Shown one piece after another: positions 49,010-60,871 of a stretch of 64,000 bases of DNA. The notes below the pieces were generated by a model. That model was not told where the DNA came from. It ran no database searches and saw only the letters and a program-made list of their open reading frames with translations. The position numbers and the translations under genes were made by a program. The stretch comes from Heracleum sosnowskyi (lineage: Eukaryota > Streptophyta > Magnoliopsida > Apiales > Apiaceae): the NCBI GenBank assembly GCA_030848705.1, contig CM061235.1:136469228-136533227 (forward strand), in the 5' to 3' direction. How positions within the stretch are numbered: the first letter of the stretch is position 1; every line of letters starts with the position of its first letter.

Positions 49010-49692
49010 TGATATGGGCTGAAAAATAATCCTAGAAGTGCTATCAATTAGAACCGGATTGGTCCAAGAGTACGACCCAATAAGCAAGGCCCGAAACCCT
49101 AATTATTTATTAATTTCGTAATTAATAAATATGGAAAATATACACCTCGGGAAAGGAGTCCAAAATATGGTAAATTCATCAAAAAAGGATCCAGAATCCC
49201 AAATAAAAGAAATAATGAGTCATAGTCCTTATCAACAAGGAAAAGACTTGTCCACCAAGAAATACAATGCTTCTCGATTATCAATAAGGAGACTTATTCG
49301 CTAAGTCTCCTAAACTTACTCTAAATACAAGGCTCCTTACGCATATAAAAGGACCCTGCTCCTTCACAATAGAACTATGTTTTGGACACAACTCCATACA
49401 TCATCTACTACGTTTTGGACACAGCTCCATACGTCATCTACAACGTTTTAGACTTCATCCTCGAATAAGGACATACAAGTCACTACGTCCTTGGTGTACA
49501 CCTGCCAATATAGCCCCGAGGGCAACACCAAGAACTACGTTTTTATTGGCTTGATTCTCTAAACACTAGAGATACGTAGGCATCTTGTTAGGACCGAGTT
49601 AGTCTCCGACAACAAGAGCAACCACCATTAAAGCTCGAAGCTCTCTTAAACTCTAGAAATTAATTTACAAGTACACTTTTTAATCCATAACA
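49010..49692 (+). repeat. 5' LTR of the Tat/Gypsy element
   Basis: TGATATGGGC...CATAACA, 683 bp. Compared with the 498-bp LTR of the gag-pro element it has extra sequence before the LTR end. This includes two to three copies of a block with ACGTTTTGGACACARCTCCA (near 49,375-49,450). A TATA-like ATATAAAAG is at 49,344. Confidence 0.92.
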
Positions 49693-49693
49693 T

Positions 49694-49711
49694 TTGGCGC
49701 CGTCTGTGGGA
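49694..49711 (+). other. Primer-binding site region of the Tat/Gypsy element
   Basis: TTGGCGCCGTCTGTGGGA directly follows the LTR, identical to the site at 7,936. Confidence 0.7.
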
Positions 49712-49725
49712 AGACAACATCAACC

Positions 49726-52700
49726 ATGACAAACACACGAAGAACAACTCGAGATACTCAAACTTCTGAGGAGCTTCATATCACCTCCGAGGCTAATGTT
49801 CACGGAAATCAACCACCGCCAACTACTGGCATTCAAGGGGCGAATATCGCCCTCACCACCACTCAAGGGACGGAAATCCCAATTTCGGTTGAAGGGACGA
49901 ATCCCCTGCAAATGGTCGTTCATGGATCTAATCCACAAGAGACCACTCTCCAGCAACCAATCTCCCCACTGCTCATGAATGCACCAAGTGGTCTTCAACT
50001 CCATACTACGGATCTTCCCCAATACGCAACTCAAACTTTGGGGATGCCAAGCTTTGGCATGCCCCCTCGACTCATGACGGACGGTAGTGGTCTCAATCCC
50101 ACTTACCATGAGGCATACGTTCCTCCTTATATACAAGGTCTAGGACCCCAAAATCAACAAGCTCGACGGACCCCTTTGATTCAAGACTACTCGGGTCCCT
50201 ATACTGAGGACGAGAATTATACATCTGCATAAGAGAGGGATGTTGCCCCGAGGAGGAGGCGTCCTTCCCAAACAAATTGGGAACAACCCCAAACTACTAA
50301 GGAAAAGATTGCGGCCCATGAGGCGGAGGCTGCAAGGCTCAAGAAATTACTGGCAGAACAGGAGGTCGCGAAAGCACAAAGCCAAGCAAGTGGAAGAGTC
50401 CCGATAATCAACCTGGACCCAACACCGAGAAGAACCAAAAGGGCTGAAGCCCCAAGGGGTGATCCTAGTGTTTTGTTGCCCCTAGGAGATCCTGATGATC
50501 CTACACCACCATTCACTCAAGACATCATGAAAGCTACCATATCCAGGAAATTCAAGATGCCAACGATTAAAGCTTATGATGGAACGGGAGATCCCGCGAA
50601 TCATGTAAGAACATTCTCTAATGCACTGCTGTTGCAGTCAACCAATGATGCGGTCAAGTGTAGGGCGTTTCCACAAACCTTGGCGAGCATGGCCCAACGT
50701 TGGTATAGTCGTCTACCTCTCAATTCCATTGGGTCTTTTAAGGAACTAAGCAAAGCGTTCATCAACCAATTTGTTAGTGGGAGGGTGCACGAGAAAAGTT
50801 CTGCATCACTCATGGGAATCCAGCAAGGAAAGAATGAAGCTTTAAGGGATTACATCAACCGATTTACCCGGGAGGCTCTGAAAATCCCGGACTTGGAGGA
50901 CAAAGTAGCTATGATAGCCTTGCAGCAAGGAACCACTGATGATCACTTTAAAAGATCATTGGAAAAACATCCACCCGAGAGCTTGCTGAAGCTCCAAGAT
51001 AGAGCCGGAAAGTACATCAAGGCTGAAAAAATCATGAGAAAATATGAACCCACTGCTGGTGGCAGTGGAAATTCAAAGAAAAGAAAGGAAACTCAGGAGT
51101 ACGACGTCAAGGAAAAGTTTCCCAGAACGTCAAAGGATTCTGATTCTCCACCCAAGAGGAACAATTTTGGGCCAAAGTTTACGGAGTATGCAAGATTGAA
51201 CACTCCCAGGAGCCAAATTCTGATGGAAATAGCAAAGGTGGAGGATCTCCGATGGCCAAAGCCACTAAAGACTGATATGTCTAAACGGAATCAAAACCAA
51301 TTCTGTCGGTTCCACAAGGAAGTCAGTCACGACACCGACGATTGTAGACAATTGAAAGATGAGATCGAGTTTCTGATACGGAGAGGAAAACTCAATAAAT
51401 TCACCAAGGATGGAAATCAAGGGAGTGAAAGAGGAAACTATGAAAGGAAGGATTATGACAGAAGGGACAACGATCAAGATCGGAATCCCAAGCCCCGAGG
51501 GCCAGTTATCAACATGATATTCGGAGGACCAACCGTTGCTCGGTCCTCCCGAAACTCAAGAAAGGCCTATGCCCGAGAATTAATGATTGTGGTCAGAGAA
51601 GCACCGAAATGTGCCTGAACAGAAGTATTAATAGGTTTTGATGATTCTGACTTGGAGGGGGTGAAGTTTCCCCACGATGATCCCTTAGTCATCGTACCTG
51701 TGATAGGGAATTCTGAAACAAAAAGAGTTTTGGTCGACAATGGAGCTTCAGTGGACATCTTGTTCCATGATGCTTTTATCAAGATGGGCTATACTGACTC
51801 TCAGTTAACACCCTCGAATATGACCATATATGGATTCAATGGAGTGGAGTCGAAGGTGGAAGGCATTATCCAACTCCCAATGACAATGGGACAAGGGTTG
51901 AATACGTCTACTCAAATGTTAAACTTCATAGTTATAAAGGCAACTTCAACCTACAATGCAATCCTGGGAAGGACGGGTCTTCATGCATTCAAGGCCGTTG
52001 CCTCATCTTATCTTCTGAAAATCAAGTTCCCAACGAGGAATGGAATTGGTGAAGAACGGGGAGACCAAAAGATGGCTAGAAGCTGTTACGTAGCCGCGTT
52101 AAGGCCTGATGGAATCGGGGGGCAGGTTCTCCCCATTGAAGACATGGATACTAGTGATAATGAGGACCGAAGAGGGAAACCAGCTGAGGATTTAATCCCA
52201 ATTCCCTTAGTCCCTGGTGAACCGGAGAAGGCGACTTATGTTGGAGCACTATTGCCCGAACAATTGAAAAGCAAGCTCATATCTTTTCTTCAAGAGAACA
52301 ATGACGGTTTTGCTTGGACAGCGGCTGACATGCCAGGGATCGATCCCCAATTGATAACCCATAAATTGAATGTGGATCCTAAAAGGAAGACGGTGAAACA
52401 GAAGAAGAGAAATTTTGCTCCAGAGAGGCAAGAGGCCATTAAAAAAGAAGTAGAAAAGCTTCTAGAGGCCGGGTTCATTGAAGAAATATAATTCCCAAAA
52501 TGGTTGGCTAACCCGGTGATGGTCAAAAAAGCCAATGGAAAATGGAGAATGTGTGTAGACTTCACCGATTTGAACGATGTGTGTCCTAAGGATTGTTTTC
52601 CCTTACCAAGGATTGATGCCCTAATAGATGCCACAGTTGGGCATGAGATGCTGAGTTTCATGGATGGCTTCAACGGATACAACCAAATCAAAATGCACAA

Positions 52701-55428
52701 AGATGACATCTCCAAGGTATCATTCATCACTGACTTTGGTGTTTTTCTGTTATCTAGTCATGGCATTTGGACTTAAGAATGCAGGGGCAACATACCAAAG
52801 ATTGGTGAACAAAATTTTTGAACACCTGAATGGAAAAACCATGAAGGTCTATGTGGATGACATGTTGGTTAAAAGTCTCGATAAGGCCGATCATATAAAC
52901 CATCTACGGGAAGCGTTTGAAGTGCTGAGGCACCACAAGATGATGTTAAATCCAGCTAAGTGTGCCTTTGGTGTAGGCTCATGAAAGTTTTTAGGCCTGA
53001 TGGTTTCCAAGAGAGGAATCGAGGCTAATCCCGACAAAATCAAAACAATTCTAGACATGGAACCACCACGGACTGTCAAGGATGTCCAGAAATTAACGGG
53101 AAGAGTGACAGCATTGGGAAGATTCATCTCCAAGTCAGGAGAGAAGTGCTTACCTTTCTTCAAAGCACTCAAAAACGTGAAAGTTTTTGAATGGACAACT
53201 GAAAGCCAAGAGGCCTTGAAGAAGTACATGGTTGAGGCACCACTGTTGGCAAAACCAAAGCCTGGAGAAACTCTTAATTTGTACTTGGCGGTTTCTAACA
53301 CAACCCTTGGAGCCGTTTTGGTAAAAGAAGAATTGAAGGTTCAGAAGCCCGTTTATTACGTGAGCAAGATTCTACATGGGGAAGAAATAAACTACTCTAC
53401 GATAGAGAAGTTTGCCTTAGCCTTGATAATGTCCTCAAGAAAGCTACGCCCGTACTTCCAGGCTCACAAGATAAAGGTCTTGACCAATCAGCCTCTAAGA
53501 AACATCTTGCATAGCCCTCAAGTTAGTGGAAGGTTGATCAAATGGGCTATTGAATTGGGAGAATTTGACATCAAGTATAAGCCTCGAACGGCCATAAAAG
53601 CTCAAGCACTCACTGACTTCATGGTTGAACGCACTATTGACAACCAGGAAGTCGGGGGGGGGCATGAAGTAATAATGGAAGACAAGAAAGATGAAGACAT
53701 GGTGTCCAAAGAATGCTGGGTGCTCTATTTTGATGGGGCATCAAAAACAAAATCAAGTGGAGCAGGTTTGGTGCTACAAAGTCCTGATGGATTTCTCATA
53801 GAGTACGCTTTAAAACTGGACTTCCCAACGACAAACAATGAAGCTGAATATGAAGCCCTGATAGCTGGCTTAGGGCTGGCTAGAGCCTTGAGAGTTAAAA
53901 CTCTGAAAGTGTGTGGAGACTCGAGGCTAGTGGTTTCCCAAGTAAATGGGGAGTTTGAAGCCAGAGATGAAGTCATGGCCAAGTACCTAAAACTTGTCAA
54001 GGCCATCATGACTCAGTTTGATGAATGCTATGTGGAACACATTCCAAGGGAAGAGAACATGAAGGCCGACACCTTGTCTAAGTTTGCCTCTTCTGAAATT
54101 GAAAACTACGCAGGAAGTGTATACTTCCAAGTCTTGAAGACCCCAAACATCAATGGAAAGTTGGTAGCACCCATTGATGTCGCTAGCTGTTGGATGGATC
54201 CCATCAAATCTCATCTGGAAACTGGGTGGTTACCCAACGACACTTCAGAAGCACGAAAGTTATATGTGAGAGCACTAAGGTATACCCTGATTGAGGGAAT
54301 CCTATACAAAAAGTCTTTCATTGTTCCGTATCTGAAATGCTTGAGATCCCAAGAGGCAGAATTGGCCCTAAGGGAAGTGCATGAAGGAATTTGTGGACAA
54401 CACTTGGGGGGCAGAGCCCTTGCCCATACAATCACTGGTCTAGGTTTCTATTTGCCAAGCATACTTGCAGATGCTAAAAGCTACGTAAAGAAATGTTAAC
54501 GGTGCCAAAAGCATGCACCGGTGGTTAGGCAACCACCAGAGATGATGACATCCATAAGCTCACCTATCTCATTCGCCATGTGGGGTATGGATATACTTGG
54601 ACCATTTCCAATGGCAAGTTCTCAAAGAAAATTCTTGATAGTAGCAATCGACTACTTCACCAAGTGGATTGAGGCTAAACCTTTAGCCAAGATAACCACC
54701 AAGCAAGTAATGCATTTCTTCTGGGAGAATGTAATATGCAGATACGGGATTCCACGAATCTTGGTCACGGATAATGGAACTCAGTTTAACAACGATGAAT
54801 TCAAAAAGTATTGTGACGAGAATGATATTAAGTTACGCTTCACTTCTGTTGCCCATCCTCAAGCAAATGGGCAAGCTGAGGTGGCCAATCGAATTATCCT
54901 GGATGGACTGAAGAAAAGAGCTGAGCGCTCTAGAAACACTTGGGTAGACGGATTGATCCCCATATTATGGGCATATCGTACTACTTGTAAAGTCACCACT
55001 GGAGCAACCCCCTTTCTACTGGCATATGGGGCAGAGGCAGTGGTTCCAGTGGAGATTACTCACATATCTCCAAGAATCGAAGCTTATGAGCCAGAGACAA
55101 ATGAAGAAGGCATGAGGCTGGCCTTAGATCTAATCTAATTGATGAAGTTAGAGATGAGACAAATTCTAAAATAGTTGAACATCAAAAAAGGGCATCTTTC
55201 TACTATAATCTAAGGGTTAAAGAGAGATTCTTCCGTCAAGGAGACTTAGTCCTCCGAAAGATTGAGGCATCCGGAGTTGGACAAAAAGGCAAGTTGGCCC
55301 CAAATTGGGAAGGACCATATCGTGTTAAGAACGTATTTGGTCGAGGCTCCTACAAATTGGAAACCCTGGAAGGGAGCGAAGTGCCAAGAACTTGGCATGC
55401 TGCAAACTTGAAAGTCTATTATGTTTAA
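49726..55428 (+). pseudogene. Tat-type gag-pol polyprotein with five stops and two frameshifts
   Basis: Gag 49,726-51,600 (Cys/His cluster CRFHKEVSHDTDDC); protease about 51,650-52,120 (VDNGAS); RT about 52,440-53,190 (FPLPRIDALID, YVDDMLVKS intact); first RNase H about 53,260-53,630, with the usual first Asp absent (LAVSNTTLGAVL); second RNase H about 53,715-54,095 (LYFDGASK, NNEAEYEAL, GDSRLVV, KADTLSKFA, all four acidic residues present); integrase about 54,370-55,210 (HHCC finger, MDILGPF, TDNGTQF, GQAEVANR). Breaks: stops at 50,230, 51,616, 52,489, 52,982 and 54,497; a 1-nt shift near 52,743; and a 5-bp CTAAT duplication near 55,133. The native end is YYV at 55,426. Confidence 0.92.
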
Positions 55429-56421
55429 AGTGTGTCTTGACTAGACTCACTATTAGGACAAGTAGAAGTAAGGTCGACAAAAAAAATCCAAGTTTTTGAA
55501 CTTGAAATAGAAAGTGATAAGTGAATAAAGATAATTGAGACTTCACACTTATATAGAAAGAACAGTCGGTCAATGGGTCGGTTAAAGAAAGGGCAACCGG
55601 CATTAGCCGATATAGCCCATGAAAGACTACAGACCCAATTAATAAATTGGAACAGTTAAAGGCCTTAGGCCCAAATTGAGCCCAACATAGGTGGGCCTTA
55701 AAGAGCACAAGAGGTACAACTTGAAGAAGCCTGGTCGAATGTGTTCGACCAAGGCCCAAAATGGCACTCATCTTCGATCAGAAACCTGGTCGAATGTGTT
55801 CGACCAAGGCCCAAAATGAAGAATATATTCGACTAGCATCCTGGTCGAATGTGTTCGACCAAGGCCCGAAATGAAGCATCTATTCGACTAACATCCTGGT
55901 CGAAAATGTTCGACCAGGGACTGAAACGACATTAATCTTCGACCAGGCTGGTATTCAACCAGGAGGCAAAAACAAGACCAAATTCGATCAGAATCCTGGT
56001 CGAAAGGGTTCGACCAGGAACCAAAATGGCACCCAAATTCGACTAGAATCCTAGTCGAAAGGGTTCGACCAGGAGCCAAAATGGCACCCAAATTCGACCA
56101 GAATTCTGGTCGAAAGGGTTCGACCAGGAGCCAAAATGTCACCCAAATTCGACCAGAATCCTGGTCGAAAGGGTTCGACCAGGAGCAAAAAATGAGGCCA
56201 TTTTCGACCAGAATCCTGGTCGAAATTATACTGATTTTTGGAAATTTTTGGGTTATTTTCACAAAATAAAGGAAAAAATCCCAATTCCTGTTCTGGAAAA
56301 ATGTTGGTTAAGGACTGTATGTTCACTAAGTCAGACTAGTATGAAAGAAAACTTCGTAACTCCCGAATAAAATAACTTCTACGATAATCGAAAAGATATT
56401 TTCCTAGAAGTTAGGGGCAAA
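55429..56421 (+). other. Non-coding 3' region of the Tat/Gypsy element with polypurine tract
   Basis: About 1 kb. The first part resembles 10,407-10,560. It includes the palindrome array 55,727-56,226 and ends in TTAGGGGCAAA, the polypurine tract, at 56,411-56,421. Confidence 0.8.
55727..56226. repeat. Tandem array of palindromic 53-57-bp units
   Basis: About nine units, each with CCTGGTCGAA, a 4-nt spacer (TGTG or AGGG) and TTCGACCAGG or a close variant, at about 55,730, 55,787, 55,840, 55,895, 55,940, 55,995, 56,048, 56,105 and 56,158, plus a partial unit near 56,213. Neighbouring units also pair across AATC spacers. Open frames through it (for example on the minus strand) are repeat translation. 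Confidence 0.92.
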
Positions 56422-57104
56422 TGATATGGGCTGAAAAATAATCCTAGAAGTGGTATTAATTAGACCCAGATTGGTCCAAGAGTACAGCCCAATAAGCAAG
56501 GCCTGAAACCCTAATTATTTATTAATTTCGTAATTAATAAATATGGAAAATATACAGCTCAGGAAAGGAGTCCAAAATATGGTAAATTCATCAAAAAAGG
56601 ATCCAGAATCCCAAATAAAAGAAATAATGAGTCATAGTACTTATCAACAAGGAAAAGACTTGTCCACCAAGAAATACAATGCTTATCGATTATCAAAAAG
56701 GAGACTTATTCGCTAAGTCTCCTAAACTTACTCTAAATACAAGGCTCCTTACGCATATATAAGGACCCTGCTCCTTCACAATAGAACTACGTTTTGGACA
56801 CAGCTCCATACGTCATCTACTACGTTTTGGACACAGCTCCATACGTCATCTACAACGTTTTAGACTTCATCCTCGAATAAGGACATACAAGTCACTACGT
56901 CCTTGGTGTACACCTGCCACTATAGCCCCGAGGGCAACACCAAGAACTACGTTTTTATTGGTTTGATTCTCTAAACACTAGAGATACGTAGGCATCTTGT
57001 TAGGACCCAGTTAGTCCCCAACAACAAGAGCAGCCACCATTAAAGCTCGAAACTCTCTTAAACTGTAGCAATTAATTTACAAGTACACTTTTTAATCCAT
57101 AACA
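56422..57104 (+). repeat. 3' LTR of the Tat/Gypsy element
   Basis: 683 bp, same ends as 49,010-49,692, followed by AATAT. Confidence 0.93.
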
Positions 57105-57589
57105 AATATAAAAGAAGTACTTGCAATTAAAAGTTCTATTGGAAGTAGAATAAGCATTTGTAATACATAACTGAAAATTTTATTTGAAGTAGAATATGTG
57201 AAGTTATATAGGTAATTTTTCAACGAAAAAGTTGCACATTAGAAAGGAGTATGATAACATAAAAATTAATATATAAGACAAGTTTATATTCAATATATTA
57301 AATTTGAGATTTTGATAATAAAAAGGAAAGCGTGTTTCACGGGAGAACGGCTTATTAACGAGGATCGAGTAATTTTCGTAATTTAATTGATAAATTTTTT
57401 TAAAAAATTATTATGTCGTCGCGAATCGCCGCTTTTTCAACTAGTTTTTATTATTAAAACTATTGCTAGATGATATGGGTACCAAATAAAGTTTCAAATG
57501 ACGTGGTAATTTAGGCTATTCTAATTGGTGATCTTGATATACATACATGGAGGATCTACTTTATTTAGTTGTTTTATCATTAATTAAAA

Positions 57590-58104
57590 CTAGCTTTATA
57601 CCCGTGCAATGCACGAGACGTTTAATAAGTTATTTTATTTTAGTGTTTTTATAATTTTAGTTATTTATTGATATCTTTGTGTATTTTCATAAAAATATAA
57701 ATTCATTAAGTTAATAATATATTTTTTCATATGTATATATTATTTCGGTTTATGTTGTACTTTTTGAAATTATAAAAATTACGAATTTTTTATATATACA
57801 AATTCACTAAAAGAATGATTATTTATATGTTTATTCATTGTTTTTATAAATTCAATTTTAACAAATTTTAGTGTAAATATTTAAAATATTAAAATTATAT
57901 TACTTCTATTATTCTTTACTTTTATAGAAATATTACTTTTTCTCTAAAGTAGAGTATTATTAAAAACTCTAATTGTGTAATTGTTTTATAGTATATAGTT
58001 TTTAGCTATGTAGGACCCGTAGAGAATTTATAGCTATGTAGGACCCGCTGACGACCAAACCAAACCATACAATTTAAGTGCTTTACACTAATTATATATA
58101 AAGA
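57590..58104 (-). mobile_element. Short non-autonomous Helitron (515 bp)
   Basis: On the minus strand it begins A|TCTTTATATATAATTAG at 58,104. It ends with the hairpin CGTGC-ATT-GCACG, GGTATAAAG and CTAG at 57,590, followed by T. TC...CTAG inserted between A and T, with a 3' hairpin, is the Helitron signature. It codes for no protein. A block TTTAGCTATGTAGGACCCG-like is repeated inside (57,999 and 58,031). Confidence 0.6.
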
Positions 58105-58427
58105 TATAATGTGACACGTGAATTTGGGAACTATTTTATGATTTAATTTGAGAAATTTGACATTTTTCTTTTATAAAATATAAATATTGACAATTCTTGC
58201 TCTAATATACTTTTCATCATAACAAAAATATATTTTATATATTTTCTACTCTTCAACAATACAAAGCATAGACATCTATTTCATATATTGTCGTAAATAT
58301 ATTATCGTACAAGTACTACATAAGATTACATAAGATGAGTATCATAAAACTCCTCAAGAATAAGTAAAGACAACTTACATAATACATACTCATAAATCGG
58401 TAAAATAATTTTGTACCAATAATCTAT

Positions 58428-58429
<2 letters not shown>
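58105..58429. other. AT-rich intergenic DNA
   Basis: No feature recognised. Confidence 0.4.
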
Positions 58430-58469
<40 letters not shown>

Positions 58470-58470
58470 T
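58430..58470. repeat. (CTAT)n microsatellite
   Basis: About ten CTAT units run directly into the first copy of the duplicated repeat. A shorter CTATCTATT also precedes the second copy. Confidence 0.9.
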
Positions 58471-59171
58471 ACTATATATAATAGGCCAACACAAGGGCAA
58501 AAGTTGCCAATTAAATGGCCGCGAAATTACTGTTTTACCCTTTTCTTTTGAAAATTAACAAAAATGCCACTCGTATATTATTATACAAAAAAATTTTAAT
58601 AGATGTGTTACTACAGAGATTCAAACCTCCAACCTCCTTCCAAGGTATCCATGGGCTTAACCACTATGCTACATGCATTTTTGAGTTTATTTCAAAAAAC
58701 TTATTAGATAACCCACGTCTTTTATCTCTTATATTTTTTTTTTACTTTGATGATTGAATAAATAAAATGTTGGTTTGAATTATTTATAGAATTTTTTTTT
58801 TCTTCTTTCCTTTTCTATCTATTACTATATATTATATGCCAACACAAGGGCAAAGTTTGTCATTTTAATGATTGTGAAGTTACGATTTTACCCCTATTTT
58901 TTGAAAAATAACAAAAATACCACTTTTATATTATTATGCAAAAATATGTTAATATTTGTTAATGTAGGGAATCGAACCTCCAACCTCCTTCTAAGAAGTC
59001 CAAAATATAATCACTATGCTACGTTGTTTTTTGAGTTTACTTGAAAGATTTTATTAGATAAGTCACATTATTTCCTCTAATTCTATATTTTTATTTTTTT
59101 TATTTTGAACCTTTGAGTAAAGGAAATATTGGTCCAAATTATTTATATAAATCTGTATTTTTTATTTACGT

Positions 59172-59172
<1 letters not shown>
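58465..59172 (-). repeat. Two diverged direct copies (~353 bp) of a tRNA-derived repeat
   Basis: Copy 1 starts near 58,465 and copy 2 near 58,818, both with TCTATTACTATATAT and GCCAACACAAGGGCAAA. On the minus strand each has an A-box-like GTAGCATAGTGGTTAAG (58,671 side; worn in copy 2) and a B-box-like GGAGGTTYGAATC or GAGGTTCGATTCC about 35 nt on. A SINE or SINE-headed repeat is the best reading. Confidence 0.55.

Positions 59173-59233
<61 letters not shown>
59173..59233. repeat. (TA)n microsatellite
   Basis: About 30 TA units in AT-rich DNA at the end of the second duplicated copy. Confidence 0.9.
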
Positions 59234-59236
<3 letters not shown>

Positions 59237-60153
59237 AATGATCAATCATCGTTTTAAAATTTTATTATAGTTGTATATTTTTGATTAAATATACTTTAGT
59301 TATGTTGTTGATAATTCATATTTTTATATCATATTACATATCACTATTTTACATTATTAGAATTAATTAATTATACATAAAATATAGTAATGAACTTGAT
59401 CTAATATAAGACCTATTGTATATGTTATGTATCTCATTATTTGTTAAATCTATAATTTAAAATTAAGAAAATAAGCATCAAAATTATGTAATGCTAATGC
59501 TTATACACTTTGTTCGTCACATTCATTTCTTAACAAATTTCTTTTCAAAATAAACACTTCATTTGTTGATATTTTCTAATATTACATGTCATTCTTTATT
59601 AACTTCGGCATATCTCTAATTTACTCATTTTTTTCGTCAATTTTTTCACTTTTTCCACCATTTTAATCCCCCAATTGATGTCCGAGTCAAAAATCGGGGT
59701 GATGATTTAAAAGGTAGAATATTACGGAGTATATAATTACAAAAAAGGTTTTCTTTCATTATAAATGATAAATGTAAAAAATAAAATCTTTACACTCTCT
59801 TTGTCATGATAAATGATGAGTATGAAAAATAAAATTTATATGATATAATTTCACATGTTACACATGAATGTAAATTATTTCGGATAAAAAAAATATTTTC
59901 ATTTTCATTTTTCTCTTTAGATATATATAAATGTATTATACTATTTAAATAAAAATATATAAATTCTATCTATAAAATCATACATAATATATAACTACAT
60001 CAAATATGAACTATATATCATAATTTTTAAGTATATAAAATATCAAATATTTGAGTTAAATTAAGAATGTTTTATTGATCAAACATTTGGACTTTAAGGG
60101 TTTAAATGTATAATTCGACTAAAAAGATAAATATTTGAAAATGTAGAAGATAC
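59234..60153. other. AT-rich intergenic DNA with worn MITE-like pieces
   Basis: No gene. Fragments such as TATTACGGAGTATAT (about 59,730) and ACACTCTCTTTGTCA (about 59,790) resemble ends of Stowaway-type MITEs but do not pair cleanly. Confidence 0.4.
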
Positions 60154-60762
60154 TGTTGCCCAGTAAATAACAATTGTAGAAGGGGGTTGAATACAATTGT
60201 ATAAGATTCTCGACTTTATATAACACAAATATGAAAGATCAATAACAATAACAATAACAGCTTTATTAACTTTGATATAAAACTGTTACAAACTCTCTTA
60301 AGAAATTCTGATGTTCTTAAGAGCTGCTAGCTTACAAAAACTCTCTCAAGAAATTCTGTTCTTAAGAGCTTCTCTTCGATTATGTTCTCTCTCGAATGAA
60401 TACATAAATCGAAACCAAAACTGTGTTTATATAGTGCACACAGCTTCTCTATCAATAACAAGATAAGTCCTAATCATAACAAAGATAGAAACATATCTTT
60501 AATCGATAGCTGCATTCTACAAACCAGGAACAAATAGAATAAACTTCCATGTTTATCTAGACTCCAAATATAACTCGAAGTAGGAATCCTGATCAGCTTC
60601 AAGTTCTGATGATCAATCCTGATCATAGTCTGAGTAGGAATCCTGATGATCAATAAGATACTGACGCTTGATCAAATACTGATGACCATGCAATACTGAT
60701 GACGTCAGCAATCCTGATCAGTTGAGTCTAGCTTCTGACGATCATTGAATTCTGACCTAACA
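60154..60762 (-). repeat. 3' LTR of a minus-strand retroelement
   Basis: 609 bp, minus strand TGTTAGGTC...GGGCAACA. GATAC at 60,149-60,153 would be one target-site copy. Just inside is GATTGGGGGAGAT (60,763-60,775), a polypurine tract of the type common in Copia elements. The partner LTR is outside the window. Confidence 0.75.
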
Positions 60763-60775
60763 ATCTCCCCCAATC
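60763..60775 (-). other. Polypurine tract of the minus-strand retroelement
   Basis: GATTGGGGGAGAT immediately precedes the LTR start TGTTAGG on the minus strand. Confidence 0.7.
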
Positions 60776-60871
60776 TCATACTTTGTGAAATAAAGTATAG
60801 ATTCCAAATATTCAATGATGTCAAAAACATGTATCAAAATGTACGAGTATCTTCATAAACAACTTATCTGT

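Larger units (their letters stand above)
49010..57104 (+). mobile_element. Full-length Tat-lineage Ty3/Gypsy element, coding frames broken
   Basis: 8,095 bp with 683-bp LTRs, flanked by AATAT at 49,005-49,009 and 57,105-57,109. Domain order is gag, protease, RT, RNase H, a second RNase H, then integrase. The two RNase H domains mark the Tat lineage. The LTRs differ at about 25 sites (near 4%), so it is older than the gag-pro element at 7,437. That element is related to it in gag, primer site and LTR ends. Confidence 0.93.
48721..57444 (+). mobile_element. Helitron-like element C, split by a Gypsy insertion
   Basis: The left part 48,721-49,009 (AAAGGAGGATACGCAGGAGG at the start) and the right part 57,110-57,444 together make about 625 bp of the same family as elements A and B, in plus orientation. 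The right end has an imperfect GC-rich hairpin, the CTTTTTCAA spacer and CTAG followed by T. The 8.1-kb Gypsy element sits between, flanked by AATAT. Confidence 0.65.

Noticed and set aside
55888..56326. Minus-strand frames with repeating Trp/Phe/Arg peptides
   Set aside because: They are translations of the palindrome array, readable in several frames, and not a repeat protein gene.
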